Of a stretch of DNA of 64,000 nt, positions 55,448-64,000 are shown in pieces. Numbering within the stretch: position 1 is the stretch's first letter; every line of letters starts with the position of its first letter. Made by a program: the position numbers and the translations under genes. The notes under the pieces are model-generated. The model saw nothing but the letters and a program-made list of their open reading frames with translations, had not been told where the DNA came from and searched no databases. This stretch comes from DASQFQ01 sp963802905 (GTDB taxonomy: Bacteria; Actinomycetota; Thermoleophilia; Solirubrobacterales; Solirubrobacteraceae). The DNA lies in the NCBI GenBank assembly GCA_963802905.1, contig CAWDKH010000024.1, positions 4,701 to 68,700 of the forward strand, read 5' to 3'.

Positions 55448-56434
55448 TTACTTGCCGGTACGGGGGTTGAGCGCGTCCTGCAGCCCATCGCCGACGAGGT
55501 TGAAGGCGAGGACGGTCAGAAGCAGCGCGAGGCCTGGGAAGGTCATGAACCACCAGGCGATGTCGAAGACGCCGACGGCGTCGGAGATCATCGATCCCCA
55601 GCTCGGCGTACCCGGCTCGATGCCGATGCCGAGGAAGGACAGCGCCGCCTCGAACAGGATGACCTGAGGGATCAGGATCGTGCCGTAGACGATGATCGGC
55701 GCGACGAGGTTGGGGAGGATCTCGCGGAAGATGATGCGTGGGTTGGAGGCGCCCAGGGAGCGCGCGGCCTCGACGAACTCCTTCTCGCGCAGCGACAGCA
55801 CCTGGCCGCGGACGATCCGCGCCATGTACGGCCACAGGGAGAGGGAGATGACCGTCACCACGACGGTCAGGCCGGGCTGGATGGCGCCGCGCAGGCAACC
55901 GTCGGCGCACGCGACGCCGAGGCCGATGGCCAGCAGCAGCACCGGGAAGGCGAGCATGACGTCCATCGTGCGCGTGAGCAGCGAGTCGGTGATGCCGCGG
56001 TAGTAGCCCGCGATGAGGCCCATGATCACGCCGACGAGCACGATGATGGCCGTGGAGATGAACGCGACCTCGAGCGAGACGCGAGCGCCGTAGACGACGC
56101 GCGCGAACACGTCGCGCCCGCGCTGGTCGACCCCGAGCCAGTTGTCGGCGGTCGGGCCGGTGGGCGAGCCGAAGTCGTCCAGCAGGTCGGGGTTCTGGAC
56201 GTTCGGGTCGGGCGCGCCGGTGACCTTGACGATCAGCGGCGCGAAGATCGCGACCAGGAAGGCGAGCATCACGATGCCGGCCGCGACGAGCGCGACGCGG
56301 TCGCGACGAAACCGCCGCCAGAACAGCTGCAGCGGTGATCGCGCCGTGACTTGCTTGCCGTCGACGACTCCCGTCTCTTCAGTTGCGACGCCCTCGGCGC
56401 CCTGGAGCTCAGTCGGGCCTACGCTCGTACCCAC
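55448..56434 (-). CDS. Dipeptide/oligopeptide ABC transporter permease DppC-like
   Basis: 328 residues from GTG, fully intact. After a ~35-residue cytosolic lead come PLQLFWRRFRRDRVALVAAG, the DppC signature LGVDQRGRDVFARVVYGARV, and EAA loop EFVEAARSLGASNPRIIFRE, ending with FNLVGDGLQDALNPR. Six membrane helices. First gene of the transporter operon. Two Cys in VACADGCLRG between helices are unusual. Confidence 0.92.
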   Translation of the reverse strand: MGTSVGPTELQGAEGVATEETGVVDGKQVTARSPLQLFWRRFRRDRVALVAAGIVMLAFLVAIFAPLIVKVTGAPDPNVQNPDLLDDFGSPTGPTADNWLGVDQRGRDVFARVVYGARVSLEVAFISTAIIVLVGVIMGLIAGYYRGITDSLLTRTMDVMLAFPVLLLAIGLGVACADGCLRGAIQPGLTVVVTVISLSLWPYMARIVRGQVLSLREKEFVEAARSLGASNPRIIFREILPNLVAPIIVYGTILIPQVILFEAALSFLGIGIEPGTPSWGSMISDAVGVFDIAWWFMTFPGLALLLTVLAFNLVGDGLQDALNPRTGK

Positions 56435-56576
56435 GCGCGAGCCCCCTGCTCCGGTGTCCTGCCTCAGTTTGACCCTCCTTCAGAGTCAGAGAAGGTACTA
56501 GGTCATCGGCAGTACGGCCCCGTTCAGGCGTACCGAGCGGTTCGTTTCGACGTTCGGACTACGATGCCTGCCCCGG

Positions 56577-56650
<74 letters not shown>

Positions 56651-56979
56651 CTTCAGCCGGAAAGCCAATCTCGCAATGGCGGCCGGGCTCCTGTTTCGCT
56701 TCGCCCGCTCAGCAGAATCGAACCGTCAAGCGGTAGAAGCTCTGCGCGTATCCGCCGAGCCAAACTTCGGCCGCACGTCGCGTCATCGGAGCTTACGGGC
56801 GACGATGACGACCATCCCGATGACGACGACCAGCGCGCCGACCGGCACCAGCGACGGTCACCGTGTCGCTCGAGTACTTCCGTGGCCCGGCGCAGCAGCG
56901 CCGCAACAGCAGCCCGACCCGCCGAGGAACACCGCCAGCTGTACAGAGCGGTGAGGTGTTGCTTCACTCAGCTCCGCTA
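56651..56979. other. Intergenic region with a possible small membrane-peptide remnant
   Basis: 329 bp without a convincing gene. On the minus strand a short frame ending at 56783 encodes a single hydrophobic helix (LVPVGALVVVIGMVVIVARK). Matching upstream coding-like sequence is in another frame, so it may be a broken or mis-sequenced small membrane protein gene. No repeat or clear promoter was seen. Confidence 0.3.
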
Positions 56980-59295
56980 TCAGCGCAGCTGCGGCGGCAG
57001 CGCCCACCACGCGCGCAGGCGACCGCGCCAGCCGAGGCCCGAGGCGAGCTCGCGGCGGAACGCGCTGCGCTGATCCGGCGTCGGGGTGCCCGTCGCCGTG
57101 CCGTAGCGCGCGGCGCGGAGCGCGGCGAGGTAGGAGTCGGTGGCGCCACCGCCGCCGAAGCGGCGCTCGAGCTCGATCAAAGTGGTGCCGGGCCCGACCG
57201 GGCGGCCGGCGCGGCGCATGGCGGTGACGAGCTCGGCGACGGCGCGGTCGGCCGGCGCTCGCGGGTCGCGGGCGCGGCGGCGGCGCTGCAGCAGGAGGGC
57301 GGCGGCGACGAGCAGCGCGAGCAGGAGCGCTGCGGCCCCGACGTAGAGCCACGGGCTCGTCCCCTCGCCGACGGAGACCACGCCGGTACCGCCGCCAGCG
57401 GCTGGGTCGAGCTCGCGGCGCGCGCCCGTCGGGTTGCGGCCGCCGCCGGGCTGCGTCGCCGCGGCGTCGGCGGCCGAGTCATTGTCGGCCGCGCTGTCGG
57501 GGTCGTCGATCGCCGCGATCAACGAGCGCGCGGGGGTGGCGGTCGGCGTCGGGTCGAACGTCACCCAGCCGATGCCGTCGAACCACGCCTCGACCCACGA
57601 GTGCGCGTCGCGGTCGCGCACCACCCACTCGCCCTGGCGCTGGCGGTAGCCGCCGGGGGAGAAGCCCGTCGCCACGCGCGCGGGCACGCCGCCGAAGCGC
57701 AGCAGCAGCGCCATCGCGCCGGAGAAGTGCTGGCAGTAACCCGCCTTCGTCTCGAACAGGAAGTGCTCGAGCGGAGGCTCGCCCGGGTCGCCGGGCGCGG
57801 GCCGCTCGTCGTAGCGGAAGCCGCGGCCGAGGTAGTTGTCGACGCGGCGCACGAACTCGTAAGGCGTGCGGGCGCCGCGCTTCAGCTGCTGGGCGAGCTG
57901 CCACGTGCGCCAGTAGGGCGAGTTGCGCAGCGCGGGGATGCCGGGCCCCTCGGTGCCGCGGCGCTCGTTCTGAGCCAGCGGCGGGCCGACGACGTCGAAC
58001 GGGCGCAGCTCGAGCTTGAGCGACGTGACCGCGCGGCTGCGGGTGTCGTCGGGGTCGGGCAGCTCGGGGCGCAGGAGCGGGAGCACCGCCGTGAGTGCGT
58101 CGCTCTGCTGGCCGCGCGCGCCGCTGTCGGCGGCCGACAGCTCGAGCACGTTCGGGCGCGGCGCGTGGAACTCGACCTCGTAGGAGTCGCCTACCCCGAG
58201 CTCGCGGTCGGCCTGCCAGGTGCCGGGCGAGAAGGTGGGGATCGCCTGCCGCGGGCCGGCGTCGACCGACACCGTGGTGCCGGCGCCGGCGTACTGGTCG
58301 CCGCGCAGGCCGCGGACGGTGATGCGCGCGTGCCCGGTCCACTGCGGGCTCGCGGTCCAGCTCTGCTCGAGGTCGGCCTCGGGATCCGGGCCGAACGGGT
58401 CGGGCACACCGCGCATGACCCAGCGCTGGCCGTCGAAGTCCTCGAGGTTCTCGAGCTTCCAGTACTGCGCCCGCGACGTCTTGATCCGGAGCATCTCGCG
58501 CCCCTCGCGCTGCCATCGCATCGGGCCGTAGGAGTGGTCCCAGTCGAAGCGGACCGAGGCCGGCGTGCCGAGCCCTTCCGCCCACGTCTTGTAGTCGAAC
58601 CACGGACCCTCGCGGTCGGTGGCCATGCTCAGCGGCAGCGCGCCCGCGAGCGCGATCCCGCCGAGCACCGCGACGCCGATGCCGGGGCGCAGCGGCAGCC
58701 GCTCGAGCCACAGGAAGCAGACGGTCAGCGCGGCGATCGCGCAGCCGAGCACGAGCGAGCGCGTGCTGCCGAGCGCCGTGATCGGCCAGACCACCAGCGT
58801 GAGCAGGGCCGCGAGCGCGAAGAACTGATAGCCGCGGCCGTCGGCGCGCGGCCACGCAGCCGCGATCGCGGCGAGCGTGACCAGCAGCGCACCCCCGAGC
58901 CGCAGCGTGACGTCGGGCCACGGATCGGCACCCGCGTAGGGGAGCGTGACGCCGCTCAGCGCTTCGAGGCCGCGACCGATGCCGGAGCCGAGCTCGCCCC
59001 AGTGCTTGGGTGTCAGCAGCTTCGGCTCGAGCCCGGAGACGAGCGCGGCGAGCACAAGGCCGGCCGCGGCGGCCAGCAACGCGGCGGGCACGCGCAGCCG
59101 CGGCGGCAGCGACGCGGCGGCGCGGACCGTCTCACCCGTGAGCACGGCGGCAAGCACCCACAGGATCGCGTCGCCGAGCCCGCCCCCCTCGAGCATCCGC
59201 GTCCACTCGGCCGCGCCGAGCAGCCCGAGCAGCGCGAAGCCGAGCGTGCGCGCCAGTGGCGCGGGGAGCAGCGCGGCGGGGCGGCGCTCGGTCAC
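56980..59295 (-). CDS. TgpA-like membrane transglutaminase (DUF3488 + transglutaminase-like + DUF4129)
   Basis: 771 residues from GTG. Six or seven N-terminal helices (to ~residue 230) are followed by an extracellular part. The transglutaminase core has the Cys in FETKAGYCQHFSGAMALLLR, the His in RDAHSWVEAWFDGIGW and the Asp in TFDPTPTATP. Then come a further helix (SPWLYVGAAALLLALLVAAA) and a cytosolic DUF4129-like tail. TgpA homologues are implicated in envelope or growth functions. In many actinobacteria it sits beside a MoxR ATPase and a DUF58 gene; here neither is adjacent. Confidence 0.88.
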   Translation of the reverse strand: MTERRPAALLPAPLARTLGFALLGLLGAAEWTRMLEGGGLGDAILWVLAAVLTGETVRAAASLPPRLRVPAALLAAAAGLVLAALVSGLEPKLLTPKHWGELGSGIGRGLEALSGVTLPYAGADPWPDVTLRLGGALLVTLAAIAAAWPRADGRGYQFFALAALLTLVVWPITALGSTRSLVLGCAIAALTVCFLWLERLPLRPGIGVAVLGGIALAGALPLSMATDREGPWFDYKTWAEGLGTPASVRFDWDHSYGPMRWQREGREMLRIKTSRAQYWKLENLEDFDGQRWVMRGVPDPFGPDPEADLEQSWTASPQWTGHARITVRGLRGDQYAGAGTTVSVDAGPRQAIPTFSPGTWQADRELGVGDSYEVEFHAPRPNVLELSAADSGARGQQSDALTAVLPLLRPELPDPDDTRSRAVTSLKLELRPFDVVGPPLAQNERRGTEGPGIPALRNSPYWRTWQLAQQLKRGARTPYEFVRRVDNYLGRGFRYDERPAPGDPGEPPLEHFLFETKAGYCQHFSGAMALLLRFGGVPARVATGFSPGGYRQRQGEWVVRDRDAHSWVEAWFDGIGWVTFDPTPTATPARSLIAAIDDPDSAADNDSAADAAATQPGGGRNPTGARRELDPAAGGGTGVVSVGEGTSPWLYVGAAALLLALLVAAALLLQRRRRARDPRAPADRAVAELVTAMRRAGRPVGPGTTLIELERRFGGGGATDSYLAALRAARYGTATGTPTPDQRSAFRRELASGLGWRGRLRAWWALPPQLR

Positions 59296-59394
59296 GACCT
59301 ACATGGTGCACGAACGGCGAACTGCGCTGGGTAAGAAGCGCGAGTTGGAACGCCGCGGCGGCGACCGTCCCGGTTCGGGGCCACCTGCCGACGA

Positions 59395-59499
59395 GAACAG
59401 GACGGTTGTCCTGTTCGCCATCGGTATGGGATCCCAGGGCAGGACAACCCTCCCAATCTCGGCCGAACCCCACTCCTACCCAGCCGCCGTTGACGTTCG
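59395..59499 (+). repeat. Structured intergenic element, copy 2
   Basis: An outer stem pairs 59404-59413 with 59440-59449 (10 bp, perfect), enclosing the palindrome TGGGATCCCA. After 16 nt comes the 34-nt tail 59466-59499 shared with copy 1. A competing perfect hairpin uses 59395-59403 with 59408-59416 (GGTT loop), so the two folds exclude each other. It lies between the pyrE stop and the TgpA-like start. Confidence 0.6.
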
Positions 59500-59512
59500 G
59501 CGGCGCTGCCGC

Positions 59513-60067
59513 TTACGCCCGGTCCGGGCGGTCCGGGTAGACGTCGTCGATCGTCGCCAGCGCCGCGTACGGCGCGCCGCCGCTCGCCTCGGCGATCGCC
59601 TCGGCGCCGCCGGCCAGGCGGTCGAGGATCGCGACGACGCCACAGACCTCGTAACCCGCCTCACGCACCGCCTCGATCGCCTGCACGGTCGAGCCGCCGG
59701 TGGTCACGACGTCCTCGACGATCAGGCAGCGCTCACCCGGCTCGAGGTCCGGCCCCTCGATCCGGCGCTGGAGCCCGTGCGCCTTGGTCTCCTTGCGCAC
59801 GAAGAACGCCTTCACCTCCGCGCCGCCGGCCAGCGCCGCGCACGCGGGCGCGTCGGCGCCCATCGTGAGGCCGCCGACCGCGGTCGCCCCCATCTCCGTG
59901 GCGTGCCCGGCGACCAGCTCGGCGAGCGCGCGGAAGCCGGGCGGACGGAGGATCGCGCGCTTGGCGTCGACGTAGTACTGGGCGGTGCGGCCGGAGGTCA
60001 GCGTGACCTCGCCGACGATCAGCGCGTGGCGGCGGAGCTCTTCGACGAGGGTCGTGCCGGGGTCCAT
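59513..60067 (-). CDS. pyrE: Orotate phosphoribosyltransferase
   Basis: 184 residues. The PRPP loop is RCLIVEDVVTTGGSTVQAIE. Other family signatures are LTSGRTAQYYVDAKRAILRP and GGLTMGADAPACAALAGG. It converts orotate and PRPP to OMP in pyrimidine synthesis. The ATG lies 10 nt after TAGGAT. Divergent from the GCS2-type gene. Confidence 0.95.
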   Translation of the reverse strand: MDPGTTLVEELRRHALIVGEVTLTSGRTAQYYVDAKRAILRPPGFRALAELVAGHATEMGATAVGGLTMGADAPACAALAGGAEVKAFFVRKETKAHGLQRRIEGPDLEPGERCLIVEDVVTTGGSTVQAIEAVREAGYEVCGVVAILDRLAGGAEAIAEASGGAPYAALATIDDVYPDRPDRA

Positions 60068-60077
60068 GCGCCCAGCG

Positions 60078-60087
60078 ATCCTATGAT
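60078..60087. promoter_or_regulatory. Overlapping divergent -10 elements for pyrE and GCS2 genes
   Basis: TATGAT on the plus strand (60082-60087) ends 9 nt before the ATG at 60097. TAGGAT on the minus strand (60083 to 60078) ends 10 nt before the pyrE ATG. They share two bases in a 29-bp gap. Confidence 0.5.
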
Positions 60088-60096
60088 CCCGACCCG

Positions 60097-61190
60097 ATGG
60101 AGCACTCCTTCGGCCGAGCGGCGCCGTTTGCCCTCGGCGTGGAGGAGGAGTTGCTGCTGCTCGACCCCGGCAGCGGGATGCTCGCGCACAGCTCGAGCCG
60201 GCTCGTCCCGCAGGTCGACGCGCCGGAGGGCACGGTCATGCACGACGTCTACGAGGCGCTCGTCGAGACCGCCTCGCCGATCAGCCCCAACGCGATCGAG
60301 GGCGTGCGCTCGCTGGAGCGGCTGCGCGGCGCGATCCGCGACGCCGGCGGCACGCTGGCCGGGGCCGGCATCCACCCCGCGAGCGAGTTCGGCGACGCGC
60401 CGCACGTCGTCAACGAGCGCTACCGCGAGATCGGCGAGCAGATGCGCGGGTTGCTGCGCCGCACGCCGACCTGCGCGCTGCACATCCACGTCGGCATGCC
60501 CGACCCCGAGACCGCGATCCAGGCCTTCAACCGCCTGCGCCAGCAGCTGCCGGTCCTGCAGGCGCTCGCCGCCCACTCGCCCTACTGGCATGGGATCGAC
60601 TCGGGCTTCCAGACCGCCCGCGCCCAGCTGTTCCGCGGCTACCCGCGCGCCGACATCCCGCGGGCGTTCGCCGACTGGGAGGACTACGCGACGTCGATGG
60701 ACGCGATCGTCGAGGCCGCCGGCGTCGAGGACTACACGTTCTTCTGGTGGGACCTGCGCCCGCACCCGAAGCTCGGCACGCTCGAGATCCGCGCGATGGA
60801 CGCCCAGGCGCGCCTCGACTCGGTCTGCGGGCTCGCCGCGCTCGTCCATGGGCTCGCGCTCGCCGCCGCGCACGAGCCTGAGGCAGCCGCGCCGCTCCCG
60901 CGCGAGATGCTCGTCGAGTCCTCCTTCCGCGCCGGGCGCGACGGCCTCGCCGCGACCGTCTGGCACGACGGCGCGCTGCGCCCCATCACCGAGCGGATCG
61001 CCGCCGCGCTCGAGCTCGCGCGCCCCTACGCCGCGACGTCGGGGCCGAGCCCGCGCTCGAGGAGATCGAGCGGATCGTGCGCGAGGGCAACGGCGCCGAC
61101 CGCATGCGCGCCGCCCACGCCGAGGGCGGCATGCCGCGCGTCCTGCACCGGCTGATCACGGAGTCTGCGGAGCCTCTGAGCGCTGCATGA
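60097..61190 (+). CDS. Glutamate-cysteine ligase GCS2-type carboxylate-amine ligase (frameshift near 61040)
   Basis: N-terminal 310 residues are the YbdK/EgtA-like core: FALGVEEELLLLDPGSGMLA, ALHIHVGMPDPETAIQAFNR, FFWWDLRPHPKLGTLEIRAM. Near 61040 the frame breaks after ARPYAA. The expected tail (EPALEEIERIVREGNGADRM, ending ESAEPLSAA) is one base out of phase and stops at 61190. One missing C restores ~364 residues. The family makes gamma-glutamyl peptides or related ligations; the exact substrate is unknown. Confidence 0.82.
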
Positions 61191-61998
61191 CCGCTGCGGC
61201 GACGGCGACCGCCGCCGCCGCGCTGCCGAGGCACGAGGACGATCGCCCCGCCGACCGGGATGTCCTTGGTCACCGCGAAGGAGATCGCGTTGTTGAGCGC
61301 GTGCAGCGCGATGCACGGCAGCAGCGAGCCCGTGCGCTGGTACAGCGCGCACAGCAGGACGCCGAGGATGATCAGCACGCCGACCGTCTCGATCGGCGAC
61401 CCGGCGACGTGCACGAGCCCGAACACGACGCCGGTGGCGAGCGCCCCGCCGACACACCGACCCGCTCGCGCAGGACGCCGAACACGAAGCCGCGGAAGAA
61501 GAACTCCTCGGTCAGCGGCGCGACGAACGCCAGCAGCACGCCGTAGCCGACCAGCGCGGCCAGCGACTCCTCCTCGGCGAGGTCGCGCGTGAGCTCCTGC
61601 TGGTCGGGCTCGCCGACCGCCTTGATGTAGATCGCGGTCAGGACGAAGAACGCGCCCCAGGTCAGCAGCGTCCAGCCCGAACGCAGGCCAGAGCCTGGTC
61701 GGCCGCAGCCCGAACGACGCCGGCGTGAGCCCGCGCGCCCAAATGCCCGCGAACAGGAAGGCGGCCGCGATCAGCGCGAGTCCTGCACGAGCGTGGCCGA
61801 GATCACGAGGCCGGGCGGGCCGCCGGTGGTGACGTTGCCGCCGCCCGCCTCGACCCCCGCCGCGATCAGCAGGTAGGCGAGCGTCGCGACGACGAACGCG
61901 GACACGAGCGCGGCCAGCGGCGCCCACGCCGGGACCGGGGCGAGGCTGCCGGCGGCCGGCTCCGGCGGCCGCTCGCGCGGGGTGATCCCATCGGGCAC
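61156..61998 (-). pseudogene. CPBP-family intramembrane protease (several frameshifts, probably sequence errors)
   Basis: Pieces in different frames give a normal CPBP/CAAX-like protease: a cytosolic lead (ITPRERPPEPAAGS), helix AALVSAFVVATLAYLLIAAG, catalytic APLTEEFFFRGFVFG (EExxxR), FGLVHVAGSPIETVGVLIIL, ALHALNNAISFAVT, ending AVMQRSEAPQTP. Breaks are seen near 61783, 61690, 61457 and 61228. Start probably GTG at 61998. The stop overlaps the convergent GCS2 gene by 35 bp. Such proteases process prenylated or signal-bearing peptides or maintain immunity to bacteriocins. Confidence 0.7.
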
Positions 61999-62042
61999 CT
62001 CGGGGTGCGAGTGCAGGCCGCTCGTCGTCGCTGCAGATGACT

Positions 62043-62726
62043 CTACGCACAGAGCGCCGGCAACTCGGCCAGCGAGGCGATCCGGCGCACGCCCGGCGGC
62101 GCCTCGAGCGAGCCGTCGCGGTCGATCAGCACCGGCTCGAGCCCGGCCGCGAGCGCACCGCCGACGTCGGCCTCGACGTCGTCGCCCACGTGCAGCGCCT
62201 CCTCCGGCCGCGCGCCCGCGAGCGCGAGCGCGCGCACGAAGATCTCCGGGTCCGGCTTGGGCGCGCCGACCTGGCCGAGGAGAGCGCGCCGTCGAGCAGG
62301 GCGTCAGGCCGGTGCGCTCGAGCTGCTCGTGCAGCGAGACGTCCCAGTTCGACGCCGCCACGAGCTTGACGCCCGCCGCCCGCAGCGCCCGCAGCGCCGG
62401 CACCGTGTCGGGGAACGGCTCGAAGCGGATCGCCGCCAGCAGCGTGTCGGTCAGCGCGTCGAGGTCGACGTCGAGGTCGAGCGCGTCGCGCAGCACCTCG
62501 GCGCAGGCGCGCCGCAGCTGCGCCAGCCCGGCGGCGTCGCGCCCATCCACAGATGCGCCCGGTAGTAGCCGATCTCGGCCTTCATCGCCCGCCCCGCCTC
62601 CGCCTCGGAGACCTCGACGCCGAGCCGCTCGCGCAGCTCCGCCTGCAGCCGCGGCGCGGGCGGCAGCAGCTCGAGCAGCGTGCCGAGGGCGTCGATGGTG
62701 ATCGCACGGATAGGCTGCCGCGCCAT
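62043..62726 (-). CDS. HAD-superfamily hydrolase (haloacid dehalogenase-like; frameshifts)
   Basis: Pieced product of about 228 residues. Motif I reads ITIDALGTLLEL (nucleophile Asp, no second Asp, as in the L-2-haloacid dehalogenase-like branch), motif II is VAASNWDVSLHEQL, and motif IV is ALHVGDDVEADVGGALAAGL. Breaks lie near 62545, 62310 and 62280, each consistent with one missing base. The ATG at 62726 overlaps the ATG of the divergent MscS gene. Function beyond phosphatase/dehalogenase fold unknown. Confidence 0.75.
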
Positions 62727-62742
62727 GCCGGCGGCCACTGTA
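62711..62742. promoter_or_regulatory. Nested divergent leaderless promoters
   Basis: TAGGCT (62711-62716, plus) ends 8 nt before the MscS ATG and lies inside the HAD coding region. TACAGT on the minus strand (62742 to 62737) ends 10 nt before the HAD ATG and lies inside the MscS coding region. Confidence 0.45.
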
Positions 62743-63606
62743 CGGGTCCTCGCCGCCGACTTCTGGGCGGACAACAGCGACTGGGTCACGGCGATCGCCG
62801 CGATCGTGATCGCGTTCGTCGCGGCGACGCTGCTCGACCGCTACTTCGAGCGCCGCGGCGACAAGCTGGCGTCCGCGGTCTCGCGCGGCGAGGTCAGCCC
62901 CGTGCTCGACACGCGCCTGCGCTTCTTCCGCCGGCTGATCTACGCGTCGATCCTGCTGCTCGGCATCGCGATCGCCGCCTCGCAGTTCACCGGCGTCTCC
63001 AAGCTGGCGGCCAGCATCCTCGCCTCCGGCGCGCTCGCCGCGGCGATCATCGGCTTCGCCGCCCGCCAGGTGCTGGCCAACTCGGTGGCCGGGGTCATGC
63101 TCGCCGTCACGCAGCCGCTGCGGGTCGGCGACTGGGTGACGTTCGAGGACAACTACGGCGTCGTCGAGGACGTGCGGCTGAACTTCACGGTCCTGCGGAC
63201 CGCCTCCGATCAGCGCGTGATCATCCCCAACGAGCGGCTCGCCGCCGGGGTGCTCCGCAACGACACGCTCGGCTCCGAGGTGGTCGGCCTCGACGTGTCG
63301 GTCTGGCTCCCGCCGGAGGCGACACGGAGCGAGCGCTGGCGGCGCTCGCGCGAGGAGACCGGCAGCGAGGCGAGCGTCGCGGAGATCACGCCCGAAGGGG
63401 TGCGGATCAGGGTCGGGGGTGACCCGGTGCCGCCACCCCAGAAGGGTCCCCGGCAGGCCGAGCTGCGCGCGCAATGCCTCAAACGCCTGCGCGCCGAGGG
63501 CCTGCTGGGAGGGAATCCCGCCTCGTTGGCGAATTCGGCAGGGCTACACTCGATGGTTCGCGCTCTTATGAAGAGTGCAGCCGAACATGAGCCGGTCGCA
63601 ACGTAA
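62725..63606 (+). CDS. MscS-family mechanosensitive ion channel
   Basis: 293 residues. Three N-terminal helices, with the pore-lining helix rich in Ala/Gly (SILASGALAAAIIGFAARQV), then the beta domain QPLRVGDWVTFEDNYGVVED, VIIPNERLAAGVLRND and a cytosolic end. MscS channels open under membrane tension to release osmolytes. The last ~60 residues (DPVPPPQKGPRQAELRAQCL) are specific. The stop lies 20 nt inside the next gene. Confidence 0.9.
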   Translation: MPAATVRVLAADFWADNSDWVTAIAAIVIAFVAATLLDRYFERRGDKLASAVSRGEVSPVLDTRLRFFRRLIYASILLLGIAIAASQFTGVSKLAASILASGALAAAIIGFAARQVLANSVAGVMLAVTQPLRVGDWVTFEDNYGVVEDVRLNFTVLRTASDQRVIIPNERLAAGVLRNDTLGSEVVGLDVSVWLPPEATRSERWRRSREETGSEASVAEITPEGVRIRVGGDPVPPPQKGPRQAELRAQCLKRLRAEGLLGGNPASLANSAGLHSMVRALMKSAAEHEPVAT

Positions 63607-64000
63607 TAGGCGACGACGCCGCGGCCGCGGTCGCCCTCGGAACAAGGCCTTTCTCGCGCTGATGGTCGTGACGGTGCTGGCCGCCCTCGGCGGCCTCGCC
63701 GCAGTCGGGTACGTGGTCTCGATCGCCGCCTCCGCGCCGCCGCTGGACTCGCTCAAGCCGCGTGATCTCGGCTCGCAGTCGGAGGTCCGCGCCGCCGACG
63801 GCACCCGCCTCGGCTTCATCCAGTCGAACGAGCTGCGCCGCCCCGTGGAGGGCACCGCATCCCCAAGACGCTCAAGGACGCCACGGTCGCGATCGAGGAC
63901 GAGCGCTACTACCACCACAAGGGCGTCGACTACCCCGGCATCGTGCGCGCCGCGGTCAAGAACCTCTCGAGCCACAAGACGGTGCAGGGCGGCTCGACGA
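63587..64000 (+). CDS. Class A penicillin-binding protein, N-terminal fragment (runs off window, frameshift near 63860)
   Basis: The ATG opens a basic cytosolic tail (MSRSQRNRRRRRGRGRPRNK), one membrane helix (AFLALMVVTVLAALGGLAAV), and the entry to a glycosyltransferase-51 domain (RAADGTRLGFIQSNELRRPV). Near 63860 the frame shifts. The expected sequence IPKTLKDATVAIEDERYYHH KGVD, with the catalytic Glu of GT51 in EDERYY, continues one base out of phase (one missing C). It polymerises peptidoglycan. Transpeptidase domain not in the window. Confidence 0.82.
   Translation, partial: MSRSQRNRRRRRGRGRPRNKAFLALMVVTVLAALGGLAAVGYVVSIAASAPPLDSLKPRDLGSQSEVRAADGTRLGFIQSNELRRPVEGTASPRRSRTPRSRSRTSATTTTRASTTPASCAPRSRTSRATRRCRAARR

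Overview
The window is a very GC-rich chromosomal segment with dense, often 4-bp-overlapping gene chains. F420-type flavin enzymes, a lone MreB, SpoIID-like wall remodelling, a single-membrane-segment FtsH, a glutamate/heme pathway through HemA, and many probably leaderless promoters (TANNNT 7-10 nt before the start codon) together suggest a Gram-positive actinobacterium. The best guess is the Thermoleophilia (Solirubrobacterales/Conexibacter-like). That placement is inference from gene content; there is no rRNA here.

Layout. 1-8.2 kb: partial acetolactate-synthase-like enzyme, SpoIID-like secreted protein, HAD phosphatase, MaoC hydratase, 5'-3' exonuclease, giant LuxR ATPase regulator, two small proteins, and a degenerate GGDEF protein. 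8.2-14.3 kb: ychF-PAP2-small protein-methylmalonyl-CoA epimerase on the minus strand, divergent from a lipid kinase-mreB-VOC run, then FtsH. 14.4-21.2 kb: one minus-strand chain potA-potD-potB-potC-tauE-like-M20 hydrolase-DUF1385 (polyamine-type ABC uptake plus accessory genes). 21.2-25.4 kb: a four-gene flavin/Fe-S/F420 redox module bounded by a duplicated 5' end of rarA. 25.5-30.4 kb: rarA, an RTX/MopE-like secreted protein, an ALDH-fold pseudoenzyme, and an MpaB-like oxygenase. 30.4-39 kb: a sirC-moaB-like-ccmABCD-hemA-hemC-cobA/hemD heme and cytochrome-maturation operon, followed by a SAM hydrolase and birA. 39-47.4 kb: SF2 helicase with a histone-H1-like tail, thioredoxin, GNAT, GalT-like protein, and a membrane PAS-GGDEF-EAL protein. 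47.4-50.4 kb: dtd, an acidic unknown protein, clpP divergent from an SRPBCC-ArsR pair with two operators, and ybaK. 50.4-56.4 kb: a dipeptide/oligopeptide ABC transporter operon. 56.6-64 kb: tRNA-Arg, TgpA-like transglutaminase, pyrE, GCS2-type ligase, CPBP protease, HAD hydrolase, MscS channel, and the start of a class A penicillin-binding protein.

Sequence quality is uneven. From about 50.3 to 55.3 kb and 61.0 to 63.9 kb, otherwise well-conserved genes carry many single-base indels. In the first block most look like one base inserted between two identical C (or G) residues, which argues for assembly/read error rather than decay. Products there are described from the pieced-together frames.

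For novelty the best leads are: (i) two copies of an intergenic element with a long stem-loop whose arms differ in sequence but still pair, a fixed 16-nt spacer and a conserved 34-nt tail (47.42-47.52 and 59.40-59.50 kb); (ii) the redox module framed by a synonymously diverged copy of the rarA start; (iii) a clpP promoter region carrying ArsR-type operators; (iv) several proteins whose catalytic residues are missing or whose tails are unusual.
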